A DNA stretch of 64,000 nucleotides from Pelobium manganitolerans (GTDB lineage Bacteria; Bacteroidota; Bacteroidia; Sphingobacteriales; Sphingobacteriaceae): the NCBI RefSeq assembly GCF_003609575.1, contig NZ_MBTA01000026.1, forward strand, positions 247,207-311,206, written 5' to 3'. The notes under the pieces were generated by a model. It did not search any database. It was not told the DNA's origin and saw only the letters and a list, made by a program, of their open reading frames with translations. Positions 35,322 to 45,900 of the stretch are shown piece by piece (within the stretch, counting starts at the first letter, position 1; each line of letters starts with the position of its first letter). Position numbers and translations under genes: made by a program.

Positions 35322-37352
35322 TTATTTCAGGGTTTCTTTCAGCCAATCAAAAAATTCGCGTTGCCAAACCATGGCATTTTGCCCAGATAGCACCCAGTGG
35401 TTTTCTTCGGGCAAATACAATAGTTTACTTTTGATGCCTTTGAGTTGTGCCGCTTGGAAGGCTTCCAAACCTTGCTCTATAGGCACGCGAAAATCATTTC
35501 CGCCTTGCACAATCATAATTGGCGTATTCCAATTGTCTACAAAATTTGACGGATCAAAATCGCGGTAGCTTTTAGGAATGTTTTTGCCCCAATACGGGCC
35601 ACCCACATCTTTATTGGCAAAAAACAGCTCTTCTGTAGTGCCGTACCAACTTTTTAAATCGAACAGACCATCATGCGCAATAAAAGTTTTAAACCTGTTT
35701 TGGTGCATACCGGCCAACATAAAAACCGAGTAGCCACCGTAGCTGGCGCCAACGCAACCCAAACGGTCTTTATCCACATAAGGTTCTTTGGCTACGGCAT
35801 CAATGGCTGCTAAATAATCTCTCATCGGCTGTCCGCCCCAATCGCCACTGATGGCGCGGTTCCATTCCACGCCGTAACCCGGCATCCCCCGCCTGTTTGG
35901 AGCTACCACAATATAACCTTGCGCTGCCATAAGTTGGAAATTCCAGCGGAACGAGTAAAACTGCGATAACGCCGACTGTGGCCCGCCCTGGCAATACAAT
36001 AAAGTTGGATATTTTTTAGTAGGATCAAAACCTGGAGGATAAATAACCCAGGTTAACATATCTCTCCCGTCGCTGGTTTTCACTGTTCTCGCTTCAACCT
36101 CGCTCATAGCCAAACCATCGTAAAACTTTTTGTTTACGGCGGTTAAAGCGCTTACATCGCCATTTTTAAGGTTTACCTTAAATAATTCTGCTGCATGGTT
36201 CATATCCGTGCGCGATACTACCATGGTGTTGCCGCTTTGGCCCACAATACCATTAATATCCCACCTACCATTGGTTAACATGCGGATATTTTTTGCCGTG
36301 TTGTTGTTTAAATCTTTGTTCAGACTTAGCTCAAAAAGCTGTTCGGTGCCGTTTTTAACCGCTAAAAAGTAAATTTTGCTATTATCCTCGCTCCATACGA
36401 AACTGCTAACGGTTTCGTCCCAGTCTTTGGTAAGGTTGTGGCAAACATTGCTGCTGTAATCAAACAGCATAATATCGTTTTTATCCGATTCGTAGCCGTC
36501 CTCTGCCATGCTTGTCCATGCCAAGCGCGAGCCATCTTTGTTAAATGCCAGTTGGGTATCGTAACCCAACATACCGCTGGTTAAATTAAAAGTGTGTTTA
36601 TTGGCCAGCTCGTAGCGGTAAATATCGGTGTTGGTGCTTTGCGCGTAATCTTTGCCGAATTTCTTTTTGGTAACGTATAAAACAGCTTTACTATCTGGCG
36701 ACCAAATTACATCCTCCGGTCCACCGAAAGGCTGTTGCGGACAGTCATAAGGCTCGTCTTTCATCACATCTAGTTCGTTGCTGATGTTGCCGTTTTGATA
36801 ATCGGCTACAAACACATGCGAAAACTTACCGTCTTCCCAAGTATCCCAATGGCGATAATTTAAGTCGGTGAAGATATAGGCGTTAGATTTTGGCAGGTCG
36901 GTGTATTTGTCGCTGGCAACGGTTTTAATCATTTGCACCTCTTTGGTAAACAAAATCTTTTTGCCGTCGGGCGATATTTTTGCGTTGGCAAGCCCGCCTT
37001 TATAATTGGTCAACTGCTTGGCACCGCTGCCGTCGGCATTCATTTCCCATAGCTGGCCTTTGTGGGTATAAATGGTTTTTCCGTTTTTAATATCGATAAT
37101 GCTTTCGGAACCTACGGTTTTAGTGAGTTGCTTGGCTTGCCCGCCGTTTAAGGGAATTTGGAACAGGTTCCGTTCCGATTTGTTGCTTGCTAAATCAAAA
37201 TTAGATACGCCGTAGATGACCGATTTTTTATCAGCCGAAAGGCGCTCGCCACTTACGCGACCCAACTCTAAAAGTGCTTGAGGCGTTAAACTTTGCTGTG
37301 CAAAAGCGCTAAAGCCGCACAAAATAAAGGCAGTGGTTAATATTTTTCTCAT
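35322..37352 (-). CDS. Secreted S9 prolyl-oligopeptidase-family peptidase (DPP/acylaminoacyl-peptidase type)
   Basis: 676 aa. A signal peptide (MRKILTTAFILCGFSAFAQ) is followed by a beta-propeller region (about 30-420, with repeated SPDGKKILFTK- and SPDSKAVLYVT-like blades). A C-terminal alpha/beta-hydrolase domain has the nucleophile Ser537 in GASYGGYS, Asp620 in GGNDFRVP and His652 in ENHW. It should cleave short peptides in the periplasm, as in peptide-scavenging Bacteroidota. Exact specificity is not readable. Monocistronic, with a terminator. Confidence 0.92.
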   Translation of the reverse strand: MRKILTTAFILCGFSAFAQQSLTPQALLELGRVSGERLSADKKSVIYGVSNFDLASNKSERNLFQIPLNGGQAKQLTKTVGSESIIDIKNGKTIYTHKGQLWEMNADGSGAKQLTNYKGGLANAKISPDGKKILFTKEVQMIKTVASDKYTDLPKSNAYIFTDLNYRHWDTWEDGKFSHVFVADYQNGNISNELDVMKDEPYDCPQQPFGGPEDVIWSPDSKAVLYVTKKKFGKDYAQSTNTDIYRYELANKHTFNLTSGMLGYDTQLAFNKDGSRLAWTSMAEDGYESDKNDIMLFDYSSNVCHNLTKDWDETVSSFVWSEDNSKIYFLAVKNGTEQLFELSLNKDLNNNTAKNIRMLTNGRWDINGIVGQSGNTMVVSRTDMNHAAELFKVNLKNGDVSALTAVNKKFYDGLAMSEVEARTVKTSDGRDMLTWVIYPPGFDPTKKYPTLLYCQGGPQSALSQFYSFRWNFQLMAAQGYIVVAPNRRGMPGYGVEWNRAISGDWGGQPMRDYLAAIDAVAKEPYVDKDRLGCVGASYGGYSVFMLAGMHQNRFKTFIAHDGLFDLKSWYGTTEELFFANKDVGGPYWGKNIPKSYRDFDPSNFVDNWNTPIMIVQGGNDFRVPIEQGLEAFQAAQLKGIKSKLLYLPEENHWVLSGQNAMVWQREFFDWLKETLK

Positions 37353-37474
37353 GTTTTTGCTGTGTTTGTGGCATTCATATCGTTAACAATAATGCCATTT
37401 TTATGCCTTAAAGATAGGGATTACGGAAATTGTGTTAAAAAGCATCTGCGTAACAATGCTGTTTAAGGCAGAAG

Positions 37475-37534
37475 TCTTTATTCTTTATTCTTTAATCTTT
37501 GCTCCTTACTCTTGTTCTTTACTCCTTCCTCTCA
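37475..37534 (-). repeat. Heptad tract TCTTTAT/TCTTTAA, 3' of the DUF3820 gene
   Basis: TCTTTAT twice, TCTTTAA, TCTTTGC, TCCTTAC, TCTTGTT and degenerate units run up to the stop codon at 37532-37534. The coding strand is A/G-rich. Confidence 0.85.
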
Positions 37535-37741
37535 TTTCCTCAACGGCCTCAACAGCTCCTCCAGCCCGTTCAGTTTAATTTCATAAATGGTAGCTAGTTG
37601 CTGTCCTAATTTTCCCGGAGGCCAGCCTTTGGCAGCAAACCATTCGAGGTACGATACCGGTAAATCGCAGAGGGTGCGCCCTTGATATTTACCGAAAGGC
37701 ATTTTTACTTTTACTAAATCGAGCAGGATTTGCGGGTTCAT
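37532..37741 (-). CDS. DUF3820-family small protein
   Basis: A 69-aa protein: a short helix, then VKMPFGKYQGRTLCDLPVSY, LEWFAAKGWPPGKLG, and a C-terminal helix. MPFGKYQG and the YLEWF pattern define the DUF3820 family (sometimes labelled a quorum-sensing-regulated virulence factor). A similar MPFGKY module occurs in exonuclease-associated proteins. The function is unknown. It is divergent from recD, about 220 bp away. Confidence 0.85.
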   Translation of the reverse strand: MNPQILLDLVKVKMPFGKYQGRTLCDLPVSYLEWFAAKGWPPGKLGQQLATIYEIKLNGLEELLRPLRK

Positions 37742-37961
37742 TTGGGTTTTAATTTAACAGGAATAGCGCTGTGTGGCACTGAAAATCAGCGACTAAGTAT
37801 TAATTGAAATTTGCCGGTAAAATACGCTTTTAAAACGGTTGGAAGGCGGATTTTTTTATTACCTTGAAACAAATTTAAAACGGGTTTGCGTTAGGGATGG
37901 ACGCGGAAATCCTGCCGGCGACGCCCAAGCGGCGCAACGCCCAATTTCACAACTTTTACAA

Positions 37962-39734
37962 ATGCATACGCTCAACGATATTCACCAGCAATTTGCTTCT
38001 TTTTTTAATGATGAAAATGTAAAACCCTTTGCCTATTTGGTTTCAAAAAAACTGGCCGAGGGGCATATCTGCGTAAATTTAGATGATGAAGATTTGGTGC
38101 AGGAGAATTTACCGGCCAGCTATACAGATTTGAAAAAAGCACAACAGAAATTGCCTAAAAGTGCGCTGGTATGTTCTTCAATAGAAGAAAATAAGCCTTT
38201 TGTATTGCAAGATAGGCGCTTTTATTTGTACCGATACTTTAATTATGAAAGCAAAATTTTAGCGCGTATCCAGCAATTTGTTTTTGCGGATAAAAAGGAA
38301 GAACCCCTACGCACTAAAGAACTTTTGGCAAAAAGTGATTTAGTTAGAAGCCTGTTTCCGTCAACGGCTGGAGTTACAAATTGGCAGTTGGCGGCAGCGG
38401 TTGTTGCTTATTTAAACAGTTTCGCCATCATCACCGGCGGGCCGGGCACCGGAAAAACAACCACCGTTGCTAAAATATTGGCCCTACTTTTTAGTAACAA
38501 CAGCAATTTGAAAGTGGCTTTAGCAGCGCCCACAGGCAAAGCGGCCGCGCGGATGGGCGAGTCTTTAAAAAATGCCCAGCTAGATACTTCGCCCGAAATA
38601 CAACAAAAATTTGCGCAGCTGCAGCCGCTTACCTTGCACCGTTTATTGGGTTACATTCCCAAATCGCCATACTTTAAACACCATGCGCAAAACGTGTTGC
38701 CTTATGATGTGGTGATTATTGATGAATCTTCGATGATTGACGTGGCTTTGTTTGCCAAGCTGATGGATGCCATTGGCGAAAACACTAAACTGATTATGCT
38801 GGGCGATAAAAATCAGCTTGCTTCGGTAGAAGCCGGTAGTTTATTTGGCGATTTGTGCATGGCACAAGCGCAATTGAATGTTTTTGATGAAACCCACTTG
38901 CAGTTAATTAACGGGTTTATAAAGGATGAAAGTGCGAAAATACCTGCCCTAGCAAAGCCCTTGAATCACCCTTTGGCACAAAAAATTGTGGAACTGTTGT
39001 ACAGCCACCGTTTTAGCGATGAGGCAGGCATCGGCAAGTTTAGCAAAGCCATTATCCAAAATAACGTTACGGCCATTGAGCAATTTTTAAACGGTGATGG
39101 CGGTGCCGAGGTGCTGATAGATTCGGAATACCAAGCCACTGTTTTGCAAGATTTTGCGATGGGCTACAAGGCCTACATCCAAGAAAAAGACATTTCCAGA
39201 GCGTTAAAATTGCTCAATAATTTACGGGTTTTGTGTGCCATACGCGAAGGCGAGCAAGGTTTGTACTATACCAACAAAAAAATTGAGCAGATTTTAGTTG
39301 CAGCCAAGTTAATTAATACCAATAGCGAATTTTACGAAAACCGGCCAGTAATTATGAACAGCAACAACTACGAACTAGGGCTGTTTAACGGCGATATCGG
39401 CATTGTACGGCAAGACGAAAACGGACAGTTGCGCGTATACTTTGAAGATGCCGAGGGAAAGCTGAAAGCGGTTTTGCCGGGGCTTTTAAATGCCGTTGAA
39501 ACGGTGTTTGCCATGACTATCCATAAAAGCCAAGGATCCGAGTTTGATGAAGTGCTCATTATTTTGCCGCAAACTGAAACCTTACAATTATTAACCCGCG
39601 AACTGCTTTACACCGGCCTTACCCGTGCCAAAAAGAAAGTGTTGCTGCAGGCCAGCACAAACAGTATTTTAAAAGCAGCTTCGCTACAAGTGAAACGCGC
39701 ATCGGGCATTATTAACAGATTTTTAAGTAATTAA
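37962..39734 (+). CDS. recD: RecBCD enzyme subunit RecD (5'-3' helicase)
   Basis: 590 aa from the ATG at 37962 (MHTLNDIHQQFASFFND); the frame is open 41 codons further upstream, but that stretch has no RecD resemblance. Helicase motifs are the Walker A ITGGPGTGKTTTVAKI, Walker B VVIIDESSMID, GDKNQLASVEAGSLFGDL, and the C-terminal VFAMTIHKSQGSEFDEVLII with GLTRAKKKVLL. RecD is the fast motor of the RecBCD helicase-nuclease that processes double-strand ends. First gene of recD-recC-recB; recC starts 4 bp after it. Confidence 0.92.
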   Translation: MHTLNDIHQQFASFFNDENVKPFAYLVSKKLAEGHICVNLDDEDLVQENLPASYTDLKKAQQKLPKSALVCSSIEENKPFVLQDRRFYLYRYFNYESKILARIQQFVFADKKEEPLRTKELLAKSDLVRSLFPSTAGVTNWQLAAAVVAYLNSFAIITGGPGTGKTTTVAKILALLFSNNSNLKVALAAPTGKAAARMGESLKNAQLDTSPEIQQKFAQLQPLTLHRLLGYIPKSPYFKHHAQNVLPYDVVIIDESSMIDVALFAKLMDAIGENTKLIMLGDKNQLASVEAGSLFGDLCMAQAQLNVFDETHLQLINGFIKDESAKIPALAKPLNHPLAQKIVELLYSHRFSDEAGIGKFSKAIIQNNVTAIEQFLNGDGGAEVLIDSEYQATVLQDFAMGYKAYIQEKDISRALKLLNNLRVLCAIREGEQGLYYTNKKIEQILVAAKLINTNSEFYENRPVIMNSNNYELGLFNGDIGIVRQDENGQLRVYFEDAEGKLKAVLPGLLNAVETVFAMTIHKSQGSEFDEVLIILPQTETLQLLTRELLYTGLTRAKKKVLLQASTNSILKAASLQVKRASGIINRFLSN

Positions 39735-39738
39735 AAGC

Positions 39739-42700
39739 ATGTCGTCACAAATACAAGCCTCTAACTCTTTAAATATTTTAGCCGAAGCGCTTTGTGCAGA
39801 CTTGCGCCACCGCCATATTTCGGTTTTTAGGCCTCATTATATTGTTACCCAAACCGAAGGGATGAACAATTGGCTGCGTATGCAAATGGCACAAAACCTG
39901 GGTATTGCCGCCAATTACCGCTTTTTAAAACCTAACGATTTGGTGAACCAGCTGTACGCTATTTTAGGTGGCGAATTTAGCACCTTGCTAAACCCGGCCA
40001 ACCAAAGTTGGTTGATATTTAAAATATTAGGCGAGCGCGATTTTATAAAACGCTTTCCAAAAATCGCCTCTTATTACCAAACGGATGGCCCAGATGCCGA
40101 TTTAAAACGATTTGCGCTGGCAGAAAAAGTCGCCGATTTGTTTGACCAATATCAAATATACCGTGCCAAAATGATGCGCGAGTGGAACGGAAAGTCGTTG
40201 GCCGAGCTTAATGCAGACCAATGGCAGACCTATATTTGGGTAAAAGCGGCGCAAAGTGCCGGTGGGCAACTTCCAGACAAAACCGCTATCGGCAATTTCA
40301 TCATCCAAGAACTGCGACAACCCGAAAAACAAGCGATGTTGCAAAACCGGATGCCCGAGCTTAGCTTGTTTGGGCTATCGGTACTAACCAGCTTTCACCT
40401 GGAGATTTTTAATGCGCTTGGGCAATGGGTAAATTTTAGCTATTATCTCATTAACCCCGCTCCTAACGTTTACTGGTTCGAGGATTTGAGCAACAAAAGG
40501 CTAATGCAACTCAAGAAAAAGGGTTTTGTAGAACCGTACGAGGAAATGCAAGGCAACAAACTGCTCACCAGCTGGGGAAAAATTATTCAGCATACCTTTA
40601 AGATGCTGTTTGAGAACGAGGAGCTGATAAATTCTTATACAGAACTTGCCACCGCAGAACCTACAAGTGACACACTGCTGCACAAAATTCAGCACGAGCT
40701 TTACCATAACCTGAACGATGACGCACGCCAAAACATCAGCGAAAGCGAATTAAAAGATGGCTCTGTGGTAATCAATTCTTGTTTTACGCCCGCGCGCGAG
40801 GTAGAAACGCTGTACAATTATTTGGTGGCTTTGGTGGATGAAAAAGAAGAAAGGCTTTCGCCACGTGATGTGGTAGTGATGGTGAGCGATATTGATGCTT
40901 ACGCCCCTTACATTAAAGCTGTTTTTAACAACGCACCTTATAAATTCGGTTTTACTATTGCCGATGAAAGCTTTGCCTCTAATGATACCATCGCTGCCGC
41001 ATTAATTGCCTTGCTGGAAATTAATCCGCAAAAGTTCCATGCCGAGGATGTGCTGCAATTGCTGGATTTTAGCTACATCCGCAAGCGTTTTGGCATTAGC
41101 GATGCCGATTTGATACGCAGCGTGGTGGCCAAAGCCAATATCCGCACAGGTATTAAAGGAGATAAGCTAGACGATAGCCATTATATGAGCTGGACCTACG
41201 GTTTACAACGTATCATTTACGGTTTGTGTTTGGGTAACCAATCGGAATACTTTTTAGATGGCGATGAAAGCATTTTCCCGGTTGATGCCGTTGAGGGCAG
41301 CGCTTCTGACGAACTCATCCGCTTTATCCATTTTGTGCAAGTGCTGATAAGTACGCTAGAGCAGCGCGAACGCCACAGACCTATTGATGAATGGGTAAAA
41401 TACGTGGAAACCTTGTTGCTCAATTTAGTTTTTGACCCAGGCGAAAATGCCGATGAAGATTATCAGGCCTTGCTGGGGCAGTTAGAGCAGTACAACACCG
41501 CAACTGATCTTTTTGGCGCAGAGATAAGTTACACCATATTTAGCCACAGTCTGTTAAGCGCAATTAGCGCTAGCACGCGTTTGGGTTCTTTTGCCGGCGG
41601 TGGGATTACTTTTTGCTCGCTCATCCCTATGCGTAGTATCCCTTTTAAGGTAATTGCATTGTTAGGGCTAAACTTTGATAAATTCCCGAGGAAAGAAACG
41701 CAGGTGAGTTTTAACCTTATTACACAGCATCCTTTGCCCGGCGACCGTAACGTGAAAGACAATGACAAACATTTGTTTTTAGAAACGCTGCTTTCTGCAC
41801 AAGATTACCTGTACATCAGTTACATTGGGCAAAACGTTAAAGATAACTCTAGCTTGCCGCCATCAGCCCTGGTTGATGAGCTGCTGGATTATCTGCAAAA
41901 CAAATATGTAGCAGATGATAAAGTGGCCGATGTTTTAGTGCAAAAACAGGCGCTCCACCATTTTAGCACTAAAAACTTCGAGAATGGTAAAATCAATTAT
42001 CTGGACATTCAACATGCAATGAACCACAGCTTAACTGTTACCAAACAGCAGGAAGAACTTAATTTTAATGAGCTTGCTACGCACGTGTTCGTCAATTTCT
42101 TCAAAAATCCGATAAAAGCCTATTTCAACCGCGTTTTGGCTATTTATTATGAGGACGAAGAAACGCTATTGTCAAGCACAGAAGTATTTGATTTAAACCA
42201 TCGCGAGAAATGGCAGTTAAAGCAGGACCTGTTACGTTGCGGAAACGGCCCAAAAGAGCAGGAAGCTTTGCGTTTAAGGCAGTTAAAAACAGGGAATTTA
42301 CCTTTAAAAAATTTCTCGAGAATAGCCGTGGCAGAGGTGGAAGAAATGGTAGAACCTGTGCGCAACTTGTACTTAGCAGCAACCTCGGGATTGTCAGAAA
42401 GCACAATAAACATAGAACTTGAAATACCCGAAGCCAACATCAAATTTAACGGCAGCCTTTCCAATATTTATGGCGAGAAAATGGTAGTGGTATGCTGGTC
42501 CTCGGTAGCATATAAATATCTGATAGACGCCTACATCAGCTATCTGTTTGCGCAGGCCAGCGGTTATAATTTAAAGCTTTACTTTATTAACGCTAATACA
42601 GGGCGCTGTTATGAGGCTTTTTATATTGATGAACAATCGGCGAAAGCCAAATTAATTGATTTGCACAACTTGTTTATAGAAGGGCATCAGGAAATTTTAC

Positions 42701-42966
42701 TTTTTTACGCCGACCTAGGCTACGGAGAAACAGATTTTGATGAATTACACATGGGTAATTTGAAAAAATTATTGACCAAAAAGTTTGAAAAACCCGAGTA
42801 CAGCGACGTTTATACCAACATTAAATACAACGAAGGATTTTTTGAAATGGATTTGGAAACCGACGGAGAAAAATTTGAAGAGTTTAAACGTAACTTCGAC
42901 ACCATTTTAAAGCCTGCCGTAAAGCTTTTTCCTACCTATTTCACAAAAGCTGATGGGATTAAATGA
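39739..42966 (+). CDS. recC: RecBCD enzyme subunit RecC
   Basis: A 1075-aa RecC. The N-terminus has PHYIVTQTEGMNNWLRMQMA and LGIAANYRFLKPNDLVNQLY, which resemble the start of RecC helicase-like domain 1. FTPAREVETLYNYL and FCSLIPMRSIPFKVIALLGL are family landmarks, and the C-terminal nuclease-like fold lacks the catalytic residues. RecC recognises Chi and holds the complex together. It sits between recD and recB with gaps of 4 bp and 1 bp (using the recB start at 42968). Confidence 0.9.
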   Translation: MSSQIQASNSLNILAEALCADLRHRHISVFRPHYIVTQTEGMNNWLRMQMAQNLGIAANYRFLKPNDLVNQLYAILGGEFSTLLNPANQSWLIFKILGERDFIKRFPKIASYYQTDGPDADLKRFALAEKVADLFDQYQIYRAKMMREWNGKSLAELNADQWQTYIWVKAAQSAGGQLPDKTAIGNFIIQELRQPEKQAMLQNRMPELSLFGLSVLTSFHLEIFNALGQWVNFSYYLINPAPNVYWFEDLSNKRLMQLKKKGFVEPYEEMQGNKLLTSWGKIIQHTFKMLFENEELINSYTELATAEPTSDTLLHKIQHELYHNLNDDARQNISESELKDGSVVINSCFTPAREVETLYNYLVALVDEKEERLSPRDVVVMVSDIDAYAPYIKAVFNNAPYKFGFTIADESFASNDTIAAALIALLEINPQKFHAEDVLQLLDFSYIRKRFGISDADLIRSVVAKANIRTGIKGDKLDDSHYMSWTYGLQRIIYGLCLGNQSEYFLDGDESIFPVDAVEGSASDELIRFIHFVQVLISTLEQRERHRPIDEWVKYVETLLLNLVFDPGENADEDYQALLGQLEQYNTATDLFGAEISYTIFSHSLLSAISASTRLGSFAGGGITFCSLIPMRSIPFKVIALLGLNFDKFPRKETQVSFNLITQHPLPGDRNVKDNDKHLFLETLLSAQDYLYISYIGQNVKDNSSLPPSALVDELLDYLQNKYVADDKVADVLVQKQALHHFSTKNFENGKINYLDIQHAMNHSLTVTKQQEELNFNELATHVFVNFFKNPIKAYFNRVLAIYYEDEETLLSSTEVFDLNHREKWQLKQDLLRCGNGPKEQEALRLRQLKTGNLPLKNFSRIAVAEVEEMVEPVRNLYLAATSGLSESTINIELEIPEANIKFNGSLSNIYGEKMVVVCWSSVAYKYLIDAYISYLFAQASGYNLKLYFINANTGRCYEAFYIDEQSAKAKLIDLHNLFIEGHQEILLFYADLGYGETDFDELHMGNLKKLLTKKFEKPEYSDVYTNIKYNEGFFEMDLETDGEKFEEFKRNFDTILKPAVKLFPTYFTKADGIK

Positions 42967-42967
42967 T

Positions 42968-45900
42968 ATGAATACCAAATTTAAAAATTTTGATGCCAGC
43001 ACCGTTGATTTGGCGGGCAGTAATTTAATTGAAGCCAGCGCCGGAACCGGCAAAACTTATTCTATAGCTATTTTGGTGCTTCGGCTTTTGTTAGAGAAGC
43101 AAATCAACATCCGCGAGATATTGATGGTAACGTTTACCAAAGCCGCTGTGGCCGAACTGGAAGAGCGAATCCGCCTATTTGTGCGTACCGCCCAAAAGGC
43201 CGCGCAGGGCGAAAGCGTTAAAGATGGCAACATTACGCAAATAGTGGAAAATGCCAGAAATGCAGGCAACCCTGTAAACCAGCTTTTGGAAGAAGCCGTC
43301 GCGTTTTTGGATGAAACCGCAGTGCTTACCATACATAGTTTTTGCCAGCAAACCTTAAATGAATTTGCTTTTGAAACGCAACAGCTGTTTAACGTGGAGC
43401 TGATGCAAGACGAGGCACAACTGATAGCCGATGAATGCAACAAGTTTTGGCGAAAATACGTCAGCACCATCCCCACCCCGGCTTTGGGCCTTTTTCACAA
43501 AGCTAAATTATCCAAAAGCCAAATCCAAAGCGTGGTAAAAAGCCATTCAAGTGGCACAAAATATTACCATTACCAACCGGATAAAGACTATACCACCAAT
43601 GCCGATGACTACGCGCAAATTGCAGACGAGGCAGCGAAACTGCATGAAGCTATCGTGACGTTTGAGCAGAAAATCTTTGACGAAGTAAAGCTACGCCGGG
43701 GAGAGATTGAAGAAGCCTGCGCAGGCCAAAAACACCTAACAAACTGGTTTATTCCTTATCAGGATGAAGACACCTTTTTAAAGGCCTTAGCGTTTAACCG
43801 TACAAAAACAACGCTAAATAAAATGCCCTGCGCAGCACATTTTTTAGAACTTATTGATGAATTAGAATTGCTGAAAGCTGAGAAAGAAGCTTTTATACGA
43901 AAACATATTAATATACTGATTTGCAATGGTATCAATCAAATCAGTGAAAGCGTAACTTTTTATAAAAGCCGTTACAGTCAAGTAAGTTTTGATGATTTAA
44001 TTGCCAAGTTGCACGTGGCTTTGGTGCAAAAAGATAACGACAGCCTGGTTGCCCGTTTGCAAGAAAAATATAAGGCCGTTTTTATAGATGAATTTCAGGA
44101 TACCGACCGTTTGCAGTACGAAATATTTGATAAAGCTTTCGGCAAAAACACCATTCTGTTTTACATTGGCGATCCAAAGCAATCTATTTATGCCTGGCGC
44201 AAAGCGGATGTACAAACTTATTTTAGGGCAAAAAACGCAGTGGACAATTTGTATGGCATGAACCAGAATTACCGCTCTTCTGCACGGATGATAGCGGCCA
44301 TGAACATCTTTTTTAAGCCCAAACCAGATACCGACACCTTTAATTTTGGCGATGCACCCGCCGAAAAACGGATAGATTACATTGCGGTAGAAGCACCAGA
44401 AAATACTCAGAAGGGCAATTTATTGGCAAACGGCGAGCCTATCGCGCCCATCCAAATCAGCGTAAGTAAAAACAAAGGAATTATTCAGCAATCTTTAGTG
44501 GCGCAGATAGCAAAAATTTTGGATAACGATACATTTCAATTAGAAACTAATGGTATAAAGAGGAAGGTGTTGCCAAAGGATATCGGGATTTTGGTGCGTA
44601 AAAATAGCGAAGGTATTGCGATAAAAAACGTACTTTCTGCCTACGGGATTCAAGCTGTAACCATTAACGACGGAAAAGTACTGCAAACACAGGAAGCGCA
44701 ATATTTGCTTTATTTATTGCAGGCCATTATAGATATCAACCGGGCCAACATCAACAAAGCTTTGCTCTCGCCTTTTACCGCTTTTAAGGTGGAAGAAATT
44801 TTAGCCCTAAATTCTGATTTGATTATTGAGCTGTTTAAAAACTACAAATCTCTTTGGGAAAAAGATGGCATTTACACCGCGCTAAAAACTTGGATCAAGG
44901 ATTTTGCAATTGAAGAAAAACTGCTCAAAAATGCGGAATTAAACGGCGAACGCACTGTCACCAACCTTAATCAGCTGATTGAACTTTTACATAAAACACA
45001 AAATCGTAAAAACCTGAACAGCTTAGAGTTAATAAGTTGGTTAAAACGCGGGATTGAAGGTATGGAAACCGAAGGCGACGAATTTGAGCAACGGATAGAA
45101 AGCGATGAAGATGCCATTAAAATTGTGACTATCCATAAAAGCAAAGGGCTGGAATATAACATTGTATTTATCCCGAGTTTAGATTTCTTGAGAGAACCGC
45201 CTAAAGATTTTAATTATAATTTTAGGGACGAAAGCGGCAATTACATCAGCGGGGCAAAGCACGATTTAAGTGCAGACGAACAAGAAGAAACGCTGAAACA
45301 AGTAGAGCAGGAAAACCGCCGGTTAATTTATGTAGCCATTACGCGCGCGGTATCACAATGTTATATTTATAAAAGTACCGCCAGTTATTATAAGGGTTCG
45401 TCTATGGAATTTTTCATTAAAGAATTGGATGGCATACAAACGAACCTCATACAGTTTGTTGATGAACAGCAGGTGCCAGAAGGCTACCGTTATCGCGCGA
45501 CAGCGCTTAAACCTGGAGAAAAGCCGTTACGTCCAATTAAATTCACTTTATTAGATAGCAACTGGCATAAGCTCAGTTACTCCGCTTTACGGGCCGATCA
45601 TCCCATCAGCACAAAAAATAAAAGCAATACCGAAAAAAGCGAGTACGACGATTTTATTTTTAACCAACTGCGGCGAGGTGCTAAAACCGGCAATATGTTG
45701 CACTTCATATTTGAGAACATCCATTTTAACAATCCGCAAAAATGGGCTGATGTAATAGAAGAAGCCATTAAACGCTTTGTGCCGCAACAGCAAGAATATT
45801 ATGCGCCAATGTTAAATACCCTGCTAGAGAACGTGCTAAACGCTCCTATTTTGCTGGGCGACCGTGCTTTTAAACTTTCAGATGTTAACACGTTCAAATG